DNA of 64,000 bases, taken from the NCBI GenBank assembly GCA_009760855.2, contig WPIO01000009.1:2916501-2980500 (forward strand), in the 5' to 3' direction. Made by a program: the position numbers and the translations under genes. The notes under the pieces were generated by a model, which was not told where the DNA came from, ran no database searches, and saw nothing but the letters and a program-made list of their open reading frames with translations. Shown here piece after piece: positions 36,131-48,155 of this stretch; the stretch's first letter is position 1, and each line of letters opens with the position of its first letter. The DNA comes from Cristatella mucedo (lineage: Eukaryota > Bryozoa > Phylactolaemata > Cristatellidae).

Positions 36131-38175
36131 GTTTATCACTTTCAGGGATCAATGCAAATATCATAATACGATTATTCTTATATTGAGCCTCAAGTTAAAT
36201 GATCTTGGCTGTGCCTATGCAAGTTACCTTGGTGAGCCATATGAATTCATGATTGAGCTCTGAAAATAAATATAGTCCCCATCCTGCATTTTACTTTACC
36301 CTCATGTTATACGGAGATATATTCCAAGGTTCAGAACTTCCGACGATAATCTCGTTAAGCAGGAGAAAACACGGTTTTCATCTTTAGTTTTGCTGCCTTA
36401 CCAAAACTGTTTAAATAGCTGATAGTTGGTGCCATAGTTGGTGATTTAGATGTGCCAAGTGAGCTTGACACACGCACGCTACACCCTCAAGGCGCTGCTG
36501 AAGAAAGCGGTTTGCTGAAAATTCAAGCATTATTGAATCACGAGCGCCTTTGCTAGTAAAACATAGACAGCTTCATAAAACAGTATGACACCTTGAAATC
36601 TGCCTGTAGACAGGCAAGTGCAATGTCATTCAAAGGTATGGAAAGAACTAAATTAATGAAGGGTTGATTTAAGCCAGTTTGATACCCACACTTTTTGAAG
36701 GTTTTTGGTATTGCAACTGATTTTTAGCACTAAAACTACTAGCTGAAATACAGCTCATTAAAAAATGGCCCAGCGTACCTTGTTCTCATCTATCTGCTCT
36801 GGATATTCAACAAGCAGCAAATCAACTTAAAGATTCTGCCGATCAATTTCAGGAGCCTTCATTCTCTTGCTCTTGCCTAGCTATCTAAAATGCTTCCTAA
36901 TCAGACTTACCATTATAGCATCCACTCCTTTAACTAAAGTCATGTAGCAGTCCTCAAGTGAACTTCAAATTCTCTGGAGACCGTACCTTCAGTTATTGTG
37001 CTCCCAAAAGTATGGATTTTCTGGTCCAATAATAAGTAAATAAATCTAAATAAATAAATAAATAAATAAATATATATATTACTGATCATTTGTAGATTTC
37101 TGTAAATGGAGCGCACTACACAGCCTACGAACACCGATTGGCAAAGGAGAGCATACGACGCCTGGAGATAATCCACGATATTCAGATATTTGGCGTTCGT
37201 TATCAATCAGCAAATGTAAGTGCATATTGTCAGCTTCCTGAATCTAGCAGTTAGGGGCTTATCGTACCAAATAGAACCTGGCTTCTTCCATCTAAATGAA
37301 ACACCGGAAGGCACTCAGACGAGGACAAAGCAAACAGGCTTCTCCTCGGCGCTCGACAGTCATCTGATAACAATGATCAAGCCACCGCAGACTGCAGTTT
37401 ATTTGCGGGTTTATCTGTCGGCTGGTAGGACTCGATAGCGTGACGTACATGTGCGCTCGCTCATTACCGTGGCACTGCAGGAATGACCATCAGCCAACGT
37501 AAAGCGATTACCCGCCACTTTCGGATTTCGCAGGGACGCGCTCGTGTTTGCTGTGTGGTTTTACAGGGTTCTTTGTCCGCATGCAGTGTCCTACACAAAC
37601 CAGCTCGGATCAGGTAACAAGATATGCCGTACACAACTCTGGCAGTCTATTGTGCCAGAAATCCCATCAGGCGACTGACCTGGCGTACGATAGTCAGAGA
37701 AACAAGCGTGAAGACGGCGGCCGATGGCTTTCATAACGATAGCATTCTCCGTACTTTAGAGAAGCTCAGAAAAACACATCCGAATACAACGAACATCTAT
37801 GCAATTCTAAGCGTCCTTAATGATTCCCTGCTTTCCGGCACTTTGATAGCGAAATGATCCTCGTCAATGGAACGGTGGGAATTTTAAATCTGTAACTCAT
37901 CAAAATTAGCTCACAACACATTCGTCGTACCGCGGTCGCGACAAATGGAGCAACTGACTGGGTAGGTGGGGTTCGATGGAAGAGATGGAGCAAAAACTTT
38001 ATGGCTGATAGAGAAAGTTTCACTATTTCTCTTATTGGAAGCGAGCACGTCTTACATGAATATTATGAAGCAATTCCTCTCTCCCTCGCGTGACTGGCCA
38101 GCCGAGTTGGTCTTGGCAGCAATCATTTCTGCTCGAGCGGCAGGCACGCGAACAGCGCCGATCTGGCGCAGGATT

Positions 38176-38212
<37 letters not shown>

Positions 38213-41200
38213 TGGCGACAGACGGGAAGGCGGTGCTGAGCGACCGCCGCAGCGCCTCACTTGTCCCGAGAAAGTACGGCCGAGCAGCTTCTCAAGTCTT
38301 CACCCAGGCAGTTAACACATGCTTAGCGAAAGCCGTCCATCGGAAGAAGAAGAAGAAGCGGCGGCCGAGAGTCTGCACTGCCACTCGCTGTACTACGATA
38401 CTTGCGCATGCTATGACATAGCGAAAGCACGTGGGCGACGGATGCATGCCCTGTTCAGGTCCGCCGAGGCAGCAAAGTTCAAACTCAGCGATTTTCACGC
38501 GACTACATCCCCGTGCTGCTGACGTCATTGGCACATCGTATCCGGCCGTCCTGAGCTCTCACTTCCGTGTTACTCACATCCTCAAAGGTCCTCCTGACCT
38601 GGATGTGCGTTTTACTTTCTCCATGTCGCGTGATGTGAAATCCCTCGCGTACTGTGCCAGACCGAAAGCCGCCAGTGCTTTGAGTTGTGCTATAGAAAAC
38701 TCTGCCCAGCCTAACATATACTTAGTCCTCATGACTTTGTAGAGCGACGGACGGGTATGTATTACATTGGAGATACGTTTACAAAAAGACATAAATCTGT
38801 GTGTAACTGACGTCCGCCGCGTCACTGTCTGCGCTGCAGTTATGATTTTAATTTGTTTAATGCTTTATTGTGGGCCATAAGCACAGAGCATAAGAGCATA
38901 AGCACAGAGGCATAAGCACACAGACCTGCAGTAGACGAGAGATTATAAGCTTCTAAGCGTCTTTAGCACCGCATGACTTCGCTGCCCAGGCCTCATTGCC
39001 TAATTTCGTTAGTGCGCGCTTTCCAGCAGCAGCTGCAACAGCTTTAAGAGCCGCTACTTCAACTAGCCCTTAAGCTTAAGTGCACTAAGTACACAGACTT
39101 AACTTTTAAGCGTATCGGGCGAAATATTTGCACTAAGCTTCAAAGGCGTGCTCAGATAGTAACTGTGCACTCTGATAGCACGAGGATTTAGAGACCACTT
39201 CGAACATGAAACGTGGGAGTGCGCGATACGACAAATGATACCTTACCGGAAACTCTCGGTGCAAGGTAGAACCATACGAAAAAGTGGTAATTGCAGTGTT
39301 TACTTTTCTTGATAAGTGCAGAATACCCCAATTGTACAGACCTATTGTGACTTGTTTTAAGGTGCACGTAACGTGGTCATATTTTTTCGACTGGTTAGGT
39401 AGTTGAGCAATTTTTCTACGCACCAGTGGAAACACGTTTAGTTAACAAGTCGTGCTACCGATAGATACGCTCATACAAATTTCGTACAACTTTGAGCTTC
39501 GCATAATTCTTCAGTTTATTCGAGGTTTTTATTTCAGCTATCGCATGTTCCTTTGCTGATCAAGTACATGCAATCGTAGTAGCTGCAGTTTTCTCCACGT
39601 TTGAAAAGGTCATTAAATAAGTACAAACACACATTTAATTTATAGAATTAAAACTGTGGCAGCTTTTGAAATTTTGATGCATCGCCGGAATAACTGAATT
39701 TTTTTTATAGCGGAACTGACATGAATTCCTTATTACTTATAGCCGTACGGATACGTTCCAGTTCCATCCGGACCATCTTATCCATTATTTTCTCCGGTAT
39801 GTGTTATGCTGAAGCTTTGAGTAACTTCAGAGTTACTATTTATTGCACTGAAGAGTCCAGTTATTCACCAGTGTGATACACCGCAGCCATTAGAGATTTT
39901 CATTAGCAAAAATGCCGTTCATTCGCTCGCAGGCCGTGCCGTTTGCTGGAGGCATTCCAGGCGGTCTCTTCTCCAATCGCCTTATTCTGATTAGCGGCAT
40001 ACCGACAGGGAATAGGTAAGTACGCAGAATCTGTATGTTTAGTCCGGTCTTCTCAGTAAACAATTCTTACATGAATGTTAATGGAAGGAAATGTTCGACC
40101 AGTAATGTCCATTTTGCGAGGTCGGGAGCTACCGACCCCATTGGGGGAAGGGAGACAGCTGCCCATTTAGAGCGGCCGACTTCTGGCAAGGTCAAGGTTT
40201 AGGTATACAACCAGCCGATTGCATTTTCTTGCTGCGCTGCTGCTTCTGCTGTCTCGGCTTTCCTGGTCTCTACAGCCCTCTCATACAGCTAGCTATCCGC
40301 TCCCCATCAGGCCAAGCATCGTACCACCCGCTTTTCGTAATCCAACAGTCTACAAATACTTCGTACAAACCTCAAATCCTTTGGAGACCGTGCATTTAGT
40401 TCGTATGCTCCCAAAGCCTGGAACTCCCTCCAGACCTGTGTCAGAACATCCCCTGACTTGACCACATTTAAAAAGCACTTAAAAACACACCCATTTAGGA
40501 CAGCATTTAGTGGGTCCCTGTGATTCGTCCTTGATGTGCTTATGCGTGCTGACACTGTGCATTCTGCCACTAACCACATTTGCAGGCTGACCCTGTGCAT
40601 GTCACCCCTAACCATGGTATTCATTTTGTTTGTTTATCAAGCATGATATTACTCACCATTCAATTGCATTTCCCTTTTCAGCAAATGTAAAGCGCCTAGA
40701 GAGAGGTTGAGTTCTCTGAGGGCGCTTTATCAAGTGCATTATAATTATAATTATTATTATTATTATTATTATTATTATCAGCGTGGGCCGCATGCACGAG
40801 CAGCTACCAGGCCGACTAGCGAACCGCCACCGCAGCCTCCACATGCGGTTGCCTGCCTATCCTGCGATAACTGGTAGCTGAAATCAGATTACAGTGTCTG
40901 TTACAAAGATGTTACAAAGATATCTGTGCTATCTGTTACAAAGATTCGCGACACAAGTGCCGCATTGGTTGCGGTAGGAAGGAGTGTCGTGACTCTTTGC
41001 AGGAATGAACGGATTCTTTAGTCCGTTCACTCCATCGCTCGAGGGAGGAATAAGAACGGTCATGGTTGCTTAGTTGCTATTTCAGGCCAAGCGGGCAGGA
41101 AAAGACATTGAAGACATGTAGGCAAGAGCTTCTGGAAATTTGTGAAAATAATGAACCTACTCTTTATAGGACTTAATACTAATAATGATGATAATGATAA

Positions 41201-44200
41201 TGCATTTGATATAGCGTCCTCAGTAAACTCGATCTATTTCTAGGCTCTTTACATTTGCTGCAAAGGAAGCACGATCGAATGGTGAGCATCAGCATGCTCA
41301 ATGGCAGCAAGCATAACATGGTTAAGGGTAACATGCACAGGATGAGAATGCAAGTATGATTAGTGGCGCGAATGCACAGAGTCAGCAGGAATAAGCACAT
41401 AAAGGGTGAATCCCAGGGACTCACTCAATGCTGTGATACGTGGATGCGTTTTAGTTTCGTTTTAAATGTGGTCAAGTCAATGGATGTCGTGACGCAAGTC
41501 GGGAGTGGGTTCCAGGCTTTGGGAGCATACGAACTATATACACGGTCTCCAAGGAATTTTAGATTTTTATGAGGTATAGGTAATAAGTTAGGTTCCAAAA
41601 AGCGGGTGGTACGATGCTTAGCCTGGTGTGGTAATATATCTGAAAATTAGGCTGGAGCCAAAAAATGAAGGGGCCTAAAAGTGAGTGACGAAAACTTAGC
41701 CGATGCGTTGCTTGATTGGGAGCCAGTGCAGGTCGGAGAGAAGTGGTAAAGTGTGGCAACTGCGACCATTACGATAGACACGCCTAGCAACAAAATTTTG
41801 TAGCAGCTGTATGCGCCTGATTGCACAGGCCGGAAGACCAGCAAGCAGTGAGTTTCAGAAGCTTTAGCTATGCAGGTCCTAGACTGTGGAACTCGCTACC
41901 AAATTTCTTGTGCAACGACAACTACTCTCCTGCTGCCGACTATGGCTCATCCTTTTCAGCGGTCCTGAGCTGCTACTTCCATGCTACTAACTGCCTCAAC
42001 TGCTCTTCTGACTCAGCTATGCTTCCCACTTTCTCTTTGTTGCGTGAGACGAAGTCTGTTGGCTACTGAATGCGTACCGAAAGCCGCTTAGGCTGTGAGT
42101 GCGCTATACAAAATTCTCCTGCGTAACACCCACATGGTCTTTTTGACTATGTGAAATTACAGACGGAGATACATTACATTACATTCCATCTTAGCCGCTT
42201 GCAGAAGGCAATAAAAAATCGCTCTGAAGGGCTCAAATCCAGAACCTGGGTCGTGAAGAGCGAGTGCCTTACCCCTGAACTAAGACCCAGGGCAACGCAC
42301 AAGCGCAATAGTTTGAAATTTCTTTGGTAAACCCGTAGTATCATTCTGTATAATTCCGAACCAAAGCCGCAGTGTTCCGAAGTTTATTGTTGAAATAGCA
42401 GTGTTATCACATTTATTCATAGGACCTGAATTCTTGAGGTCAAAAGATCAACAACCTACCTCGGAGCGTTCCTTGTGGGCGATTCCCTTCAAGGAATCGC
42501 ACGAAACCTGAGCGTCTAATTAAAAACAGCTAGCATTATTTGGCTCCAATAGATATTTCTATATAACTATACCATTCCAAAATATATTTAAAAAGTTGGC
42601 ATACATTACAATGTGATGTGATTGATGTTATGTAGATATTTTCTCAAATAAAAACTCTAATTAAGAATATCTATTTAAAGCAGCATTCCTTAAAATTATT
42701 TTTGAGCGCTTCTGTTTGGGCGCTTTTGTCTTGCCCGCTTTTTTTGGGTACCCTTTTAATAGGTTTTAAGCTCACCTCGTCTGCGCAGACACTGAGTTCG
42801 TAGATTTTCATCTGGAGGAGACGACATACATACGGAAGTCTACATTTGCTTCGCACGAGAGAGATTTTACTCCTCTGCTTTTTGCCCGTCTACTTTCCAT
42901 CGCGTGCCTTTAATGGTTTGCTTACGTGAAGCGTCGCTCGCACTAGAACCGTCAACAAATAAGCAATTTTGCCCACTCGCTAGTTGGCGTGCGTCTTGGC
43001 CAACAGCTGAGTTTACATGCTGTCAGTGCTAGAACTCTCCGTCAGGCAAGCGAGCAACGTTTTCTGCCTGTCGGCCGTCTCACGCGAGACCACAGTCGGA
43101 TGCAGAACTTTTTGTTCTTAACTTCACAAGCTGCTTTCTAAGCTCAAAATCCGACCTTGGTATTCATCTCTCTCGTAATTGACCTTTCGTTCCAACCTTA
43201 AACGGTAGTTGCTCAGGAGTGCTTTCGAGGTCTCTGAAGCATGATTTAAATGGTCGCTTTCCGGCGAGCTTGAATTAGGCTAGGCTGCACAAGTAAGAGA
43301 GTCTTACATTGGCGCTAGGAACAACGTATTCGGTGAGCATATGGTGGTGTATGGACCGCAGGAAAGGCAGTGTAATGGAAAAGATGAAACTCAGTACAGT
43401 GTCCATGCCCAATCTTTCCACTAGTAAGAGCTATGTAATTGACGGCACGTTAACCGTAGTACGCGAGGTCAATAATATTCTCTTTAGGGCAAAGCTTTAT
43501 GTATGGATCTCTTCGCTGTGGTAGTGGCGTGTTACTTGCCTTCACACATCACCAAGTAATATTAATAATAACAAGTATTTTGTGTAGTGCCGAAAATGAC
43601 TGAATCACTATTCAGACGCTCAAAAGTGCTGCTTGAGAAGAGATAGCTAAAAGCCAACGAAATGTCAGTATTCTTGTTAGTCATGTAAAAGTACATGGGA
43701 AGACGTTCCCGGCTACTGGCAAGTAGGACCACCGGTTAGCAGTGCCCGCTGAATCATGCATATGTAAATGGAAGAAGCACACAGGAGATAAGACTAGTTC
43801 AATGGTTTATAAAAACATTGCATTTAGGTTCTTAAGCGAGACGAGCACAGTTTCGAAACACACAATCAGTAAAGAAAAATTTACTTGAACGGAGCAAAGG
43901 CTGTGAAGAACAGATATTTGTTGTAGCTTCTATATTGAACAAAGGCTGTGATGAACAGACAGTTATTTTAGCTTATATATACAGTCAAAGCAAGTGAAGA
44001 TGAGATTTTAATCTATATTAAGTTTCAGGCTTTGTGAGCGTAGTAACTGAAGCCAAGATATACAAGTAATTCGATGTTATTACCGGGCAAAAACTGTCAA
44101 ACTTAGTCAGGAGATCCGATGGAACGATAACAGGCGTGATGTGAAACTATTTCAGACAGCCTTAGTAAGAGACTGAAGGGACATCAAGGTGAGTGACTGA

Positions 44201-45318
44201 AACTTGAAGTCAAAGCACTAGTATTCATCATTAGTATTAGTATTGGTATTCTGATCATTACTGATGATTGTGATACGGTCATTAACCTCGGTATCTTCTA
44301 ATGTTGTAGGTCTAAGCTTCCAGAAACAGATGCCGATCGTGCAAAGTGACACTAACAATACCTATGTCGCCATTTATTAACCCGATTACAAATTATTTCT
44401 TAAATATGTTTAATTAATATGAAATGGGTCAATGTTCTTTCTGCATCAAATTTGTGACGATCATACTTTCAGCCGCATGAGCATTTGCTTCTATTAGATT
44501 TTCATAATTCAAACCGTACATGATGGAAGCTGGATACTTTAGGTTCGAACGACCTAGGGTGCTACCGTAATTAACAATATCGAACCACCAAAGTATTACT
44601 ACTCCGCATGCATTGTGGTCCCTAGTATGGAAAGTTGTTCAAATAAATCAGTAGGCTTTGCAGAAACAGCCTTAGCCGTACGTTTGTTTTTTAACTTGTA
44701 GCTTGTCACTTTGTAAGCAATGAGCTTCATTTTCTGGCAGTTCATTTGATGGCAGCTCAATCGGTTGACTAAGAATCTAGGTATTCCGATTCCTGCTATG
44801 ACTATCGAGCTCAAATAGAATGTGCGTCTCTCTAAAACTAAAGTTTTACGTCCAAGCATTCTTAAACTGTTGCAGCTTCGCAATTAACCTGCAGTCAGGT
44901 GCGTACGAAGGAGGTGACATCGGATTTCACTTCAACGTGAGGTTTAACCACGGTGGTGACTACAACGCCATTGTCCGGAACAGTTGCATTGGTGGCGGCT
45001 GGGGAGATGAGGAAAAGGAGCTGTCACACTTCCCATTTGCGATTGGTACACCGTTTGATGTGACCGTTTATGCAGAGCAGGATAAGATCAAAGTAAACAG
45101 CAAGCAAACGTTGCCTGTCTTATGATTGAATTTATTTTCTATTAGTTTGTTCTTTTGCTACGCTTGATTTAGTCTCTTTCTAACCCTCTTGGTTGTAATT
45201 CTAGGTGGCTGTCAATAATAAGAAGATCCTCAAGTTCAATCATCGAACTCCGATGCATACCCTTGATCATCTTGGAATTACTGGTGACGTTCAAATTAGC
45301 ATGATACAGTACCTCTGA
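30584..45318 (+). CDS. Galectin 1: tandem-repeat galectin, eight exons, complete
   Basis: Exons are 30584-30610, 31539-31621, 32631-32823, 37096-37215, 39743-39796, 39933-40015, 44876-45092 and 45205-45318, all with GT/AG introns. They join in frame to 296 aa. Galectins bind beta-galactosides and are usually secreted by a leaderless route; in invertebrates they often act in microbe recognition and cell adhesion. CRD1 has the full contact set: H-x-N-P-R (HFNPRF), the Asn of VVRNS, and W-x-x-E-x-R (WGNEER). CRD2 has HFNVRF, IVRNS and WGDEEK, so the final Arg is replaced by Lys. The first two exons of each CRD interrupt at the same phase 2 site, and the 83-base first CRD exon is identical in length in both CRDs. 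An 18-residue Pro/Tyr/Gly-rich exon links them. No signal peptide is seen, as usual for galectins. Introns 3, 4 and 6 hold LINE fragments. Confidence 0.92.
31539..31621 (+). CDS. Galectin 1 exon 2 (CRD1, first strands)
   Basis: It follows TTTCTTTTAG and ends GAT CA before GTAAGT, 83 bases. It codes PFNDYLPFSL...FIFVNGLCYGD, the start of a galectin fold. Confidence 0.88.
31970..32102. repeat. (TA)n and (CA)n microsatellites in galectin 1 intron 2
   Basis: Two long TA runs (about 31992-32035 and 32080-32101) separated by CACACACAC and a repeated ACATAGCGC motif. Confidence 0.9.
32631..32823 (+). CDS. Galectin 1 exon 3 (CRD1 sugar-binding core)
   Basis: 193 bases after ATTTTTGCAG and before GTGAGT. 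It codes FAVNLVTDSGD, ALHFNPRF, VVRNS and GGSWGNEER, the canonical galectin contact residues. Confidence 0.95.
34795..35435 (+). mobile_element. LINE-A 3' fragment in galectin 1 intron 3
   Basis: Reads WLPIKQRIDFKALSLIFRLI in the C-terminal domain at about 34925-34985 and ends with AAAGTGTCTAGAAAGAGATT...GGGTGCTATACAAACGTATT. It is in the gene's direction. Confidence 0.8.
36087..36131. repeat. (TA)n(GA)n microsatellite in galectin 1 intron 3
   Basis: About 30 bases of TA followed by AGAGAGAGAGAG. Confidence 0.9.
37041..37078. repeat. (AAAT)n microsatellite just before galectin 1 exon 4
   Basis: Repeats of TAAA end about 20 bases before the exon 4 acceptor, crowding the branch-site region. 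Confidence 0.8.
37096..37215 (+). CDS. Galectin 1 exon 4 (CRD1 C-terminal strands)
   Basis: 120 bases, phase 0 at both ends, before GTAAGT. ISVNGAHYTAYEHRL is the galectin VNG...HR block; it ends IFGVRYQSAN. Confidence 0.93.
38176..38211. repeat. (CAG)12 microsatellite in galectin 1 intron 4
   Basis: Twelve perfect CAG units on the plus strand. Confidence 0.95.
38520..38767 (+). mobile_element. Old LINE-B 3' fragment
   Basis: A diverged match to the LINE-B end: CGGCCGTCCTGAGCTCTCACTTCC, ACCGAAAGCCGC, GAGTTGTGCTATAGAAAACTC and TGTATTACATTGGAG. More decayed than the other copies. Confidence 0.6.
39743..39796 (+). CDS. Galectin 1 exon 5 (interdomain linker)
   Basis: 54 bases between CTTATAG and GTATGT, phase 0 at both ends. 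It codes PYGYVPVPSGPSYPLFSP, a flexible Pro/Tyr/Gly linker. It is too short for ordinary ORF searches; splice sites and phase fit on both sides. Confidence 0.8.
39933..40015 (+). CDS. Galectin 1 exon 6 (CRD2, first strands)
   Basis: 83 bases after CTCGCAG and before GTAAGT. It codes AVPFAGGIPGGLFSNRLILI, the classic galectin N-terminal P-x-x-GGL pattern. Confidence 0.93.
40235..40778 (+). mobile_element. LINE-A 3' fragment in galectin 1 intron 6
   Basis: Ends with the clearest copy of the terminal hairpin: AAAGCGCC at 40689-40696 pairs with GGCGCTTT at 40721-40728, followed by (ATT)n-like tail at 40740-40778. Confidence 0.85.
41172..41850 (-). mobile_element. LINE-A 3' fragment, reverse orientation, in galectin 1 intron 6
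   Basis: It starts AATGATGATAATGATAATGC and reads back through the 3' UTR into the C-terminal domain, as in the copies at 6290 and 24455. Confidence 0.8.
41851..42190 (+). mobile_element. LINE-B 3' fragment
   Basis: TATGCAGGTCCTAGACTGTGGAACT to TTACAGACGGAGATACATTACATTACATT. It abuts the reversed LINE-A fragment directly. Confidence 0.8.
42195..42305 (-). mobile_element. SINE-2-like fragment, reverse orientation
   Basis: GCTCAAATCCAGAACCTGGG (reversed B box) and GAGCGAGTGCCTTACCCCTG (reversed head), close to 17390. Confidence 0.5.
42306..44875. other. Rest of galectin 1 intron 6
   Basis: No supported feature except an imperfect direct repeat at 43892-43985 (AAAGGCTGTGAAGAACAGA and AAAGGCTGTGATGAACAGA). 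Confidence 0.4.
44876..45092 (+). CDS. Galectin 1 exon 7 (CRD2 sugar-binding core)
   Basis: 217 bases after GTTGCAG and before GTAAAC. HFNVRF, IVRNS and GGGWGDEEK give the contact residues; Pro of HFNPR is Val and the last Arg is Lys. Confidence 0.94.
45205..45318 (+). CDS. Galectin 1 exon 8 (C-terminus)
   Basis: The exon follows TTCTAG in phase 0. It codes VAVNNKKILKFNHR... and ends QISMIQYL then TGA, a typical galectin terminus. Confidence 0.94.
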   Translation: MAVNNKKILKFNHRTPMHTLDHLGITGDVQISMIQYL

Positions 45319-45887
45319 TGCACAGGGTGTCATGTTTTCAGGACTTGCAGCTTGTGACAGTGCACAGCACTGGGCTTTTGGTTTTGTCCGATTACATCTC
45401 TTTGTGTAGAGAAATATTCACTTTGCAAGATTACTTTAATTACATCTGCTGATACTGTGAATACAATTTGGCAACAAAAGCTACAAAACTGCGTACTATC
45501 TCGTTATCGTTTTCAAAAAGCACAAAGTTATTACTTTCTTTTGACATGGCCAATGGGGTATATCAGATTTATGGCATACAATTGTTTAAATCGTTTAAGT
45601 AACCTATTCAAGATGAATTCAAGTAAAAGGCTTTAATGTTATGAGTTTGAGAGGTGACAAGGTCAGTGTGCTCGTTAGGTATCTGCAACGATTAAAGTCC
45701 ACCTAATCTCGTTCAACATAGGCCTGTTAAAAGATCTTCACGATTCATTACATGGCGTTTTTACCCTACGCTGATAACTTTGAAGTATCACGAAATCATT
45801 CTTCCATTGTGGCTTCTTACGACAAACGAAAAATAGCCAAGAAAAGATTTCTACCATAGACTGAGCGATTTCCTGTTCAAAGAACAA

Positions 45888-45893
45888 AATAAA
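45888..45893 (+). terminator. Possible polyadenylation signal of galectin 1
   Basis: AATAAA lies 570 bases after the stop. No closer canonical hexamer was noticed, so this is a weak assignment. Confidence 0.25.
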
Positions 45894-46017
45894 TGCATTT
45901 CTAAAATCAGTACAGTACGATTCTGCTATGAAAGACATGCTTGGCATTTATTACACACTCGTTACATGATAGATGCGAAAATATCTAAAAGAAACATTCT
46001 CATAGGTAATGCCATAA

Positions 46018-47965
46018 GATAATAATAATAATATTATTAAAAAATTTACGTAGCACCCTCAGAGAACTAGATCTCAATCCAGGCATTCGACATATGCTGA
46101 AAGGAAAGTATGTTAATATGGTTAGCGATAGCATGTACAGCGCCATCACACATAAGTACGTAAAGGGGGATTTACACGAACTCAGAGAATGCTTAGTTAG
46201 AACAACTTTTCTCAAGCTTCTTTTTAGATGTCGTGAAAGCCAAAGATGTTCTGACGTCAGTTGGTAGTGATTTCTAAACTTTGGAGCACACCAACTAAAG
46301 GCACGCCATCCAACAGATTTAACATTAGTACGAGGCACAGCTATTTACTTGAGTCACAAGTACGGAGAGGCGGGTTCGATGCTTAACCTGATTGGGAAGT
46401 AGTCAGATAGGCAGGCTAGAGCAAGTGAACGAATAAACCTAAAAGTGAATGACGGGTCTGTGATAAGTGCTATAATGTGGCAATTGAAACTTACGTGACA
46501 GACAAGCCTAGCTGCTTTTTTTATAAACTGTAAGCGCCTCACTGCACAGACCAAAACATCTGCAAGTCAAGACAACAATTCACGAATGAATCTAGATGCG
46601 GCATCCCTTTCTATAAACAAGCTAAAAGGTTTGCTACGACTTGGAGCGCAAAGAAGGCAGACTTGAAATTAAAGCTGATGTGGTCGTCTACTAAAAGACC
46701 AGTTGGTACAAGACACATAGTTTTCGTGCGGATGATTCCGGAGATATTCTGGCCGAACCCTTTCCGTGGGATTGATTTCAAATTTTGGAGTCCCACTAGG
46801 TTGTCTATTGCTAGCAAGTTGCTTTAACTGTAACTCAATTTGAGAAAGTTCCAATCCAAGTTACAAAATTAGCAATAGAGTTTGGAAACTTCAACCAGAT
46901 GCAAGGTGGAGAAGGATTGTCATACATCCGCTATAAAGCTGACTCAGTGAGTGATTACCTCTAAAATCTGAAAAATGAATTTCTCAGTAGGTTTGAATTT
47001 TTGATATAAGATTTTAACTGGTCTGACACTACTGAATCTACTGCTTTTGATATGAAAGGCGGTAGTAAGACTGAGCTGAAGTTGCTCAAGTTCTCCTGGA
47101 CTAGTGCTACCGTCTCAATGAGTGCCTTTCCAACGGCATTTTATAAAAGTGCGGGAAAATACTGTGGGAAAGAACTGTGGCTAAGGACATATTCGTTATG
47201 GTAGCTATGGATGGAAGCAGAAAAATTGATTGATGCATTGCAGAAGGAGAGCAGTGAGTATTAGGCTATAGTGCCAGTAGTCTTCTTTGACTGGGTGATG
47301 AACTTTAAGATGTATTTGGCCATGGCTGGCTCGAATTTGTACTTTGAATTGCAGCAGGTAAATGAGGTCGATGAGTCCAGAGGAGAGTTTACTGAGGGAG
47401 AGGATTCTAGTAGGGATGTTACCTTCGGGATTTACGTTCAGATCTTGTCTACCCAGCTGACAAAGAAGATAAAGGGACGAACTCTTAGATCACTACCAGG
47501 ACCGAAAATTACTGTGACGACCTGTAAAGTGGTTAATGGTGGACATCAGCATTTGTGGATTGCGCATCTGCGACGCGACAATGTTTTTATAGAAGCTGGA
47601 CTTTACTAGGATATATGAGATCTACGTTTGTTCCTTTTACCCGTAGATGGGCGCTTATTTCTAATTTTGTATATGCTTTATCTAGATTGAGCTTAGTAAG
47701 CCAAGGTAATTTAATAGGTTTGGTTAGCCACAGGTCATCTGTCAGAGGCTGCACTGATTGCTTAGTCAGAGGATCCAAACTCATCCAGAATGTCTGCTCG
47801 TGTCATGTTGTATATATTTGACAATTAAGGACCGGTCGGATAGACGATGAGTATCAGCATTCGAGGAATACATTTTCGTCAAGAAAGCATCAATTTCGAG
47901 TTTCTTAGGCTTGCGCTATTTAAAGATAATTCTATGTACCGCTATTCAAAGATGATTCTATATAC
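46018..47965 (-). mobile_element. LINE-A copy, reverse orientation, between the galectin genes
   Basis: The 3' end (AATAATAATAATATTATT and a decayed hairpin) is at 46018. Reversed C-terminal and reverse-transcriptase regions follow. The part from about 47270 to 47830 matches 57600-58120, the region before the reverse transcriptase. Open plus-strand frames here, such as 47271-47609, are antisense shadows. Confidence 0.7.
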
Positions 47966-48093
47966 CTGGCCATGTTAAAAAGAACTGAAGGCATCCAGCT
48001 ACCACAGACAGATTTATTTTAGACTTCAAATTGGTAACTCAACTTCCCTGGAAAATAGTTAGGAGTCGCTATACAATAAAAGTAAGATAAGTT

Positions 48094-48155
48094 ATTTAAA
48101 TACTCCTGCATGTTCATCCATGTAATTTAAATACTCCTGCATGTTCATCCATGTA
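48094..48155. repeat. Perfect 31-bp tandem duplication
   Basis: Two adjacent identical 31-base units, 48094-48124 and 48125-48155, each starting ATTTAAATACTCCTGCATG. No mismatch, so it is recent. Confidence 0.9.

Noticed and set aside
47271-47609. A 112-codon plus-strand frame
   Set aside because: It is the antisense of a decayed LINE-A copy, as shown by its match to 57600-57960.
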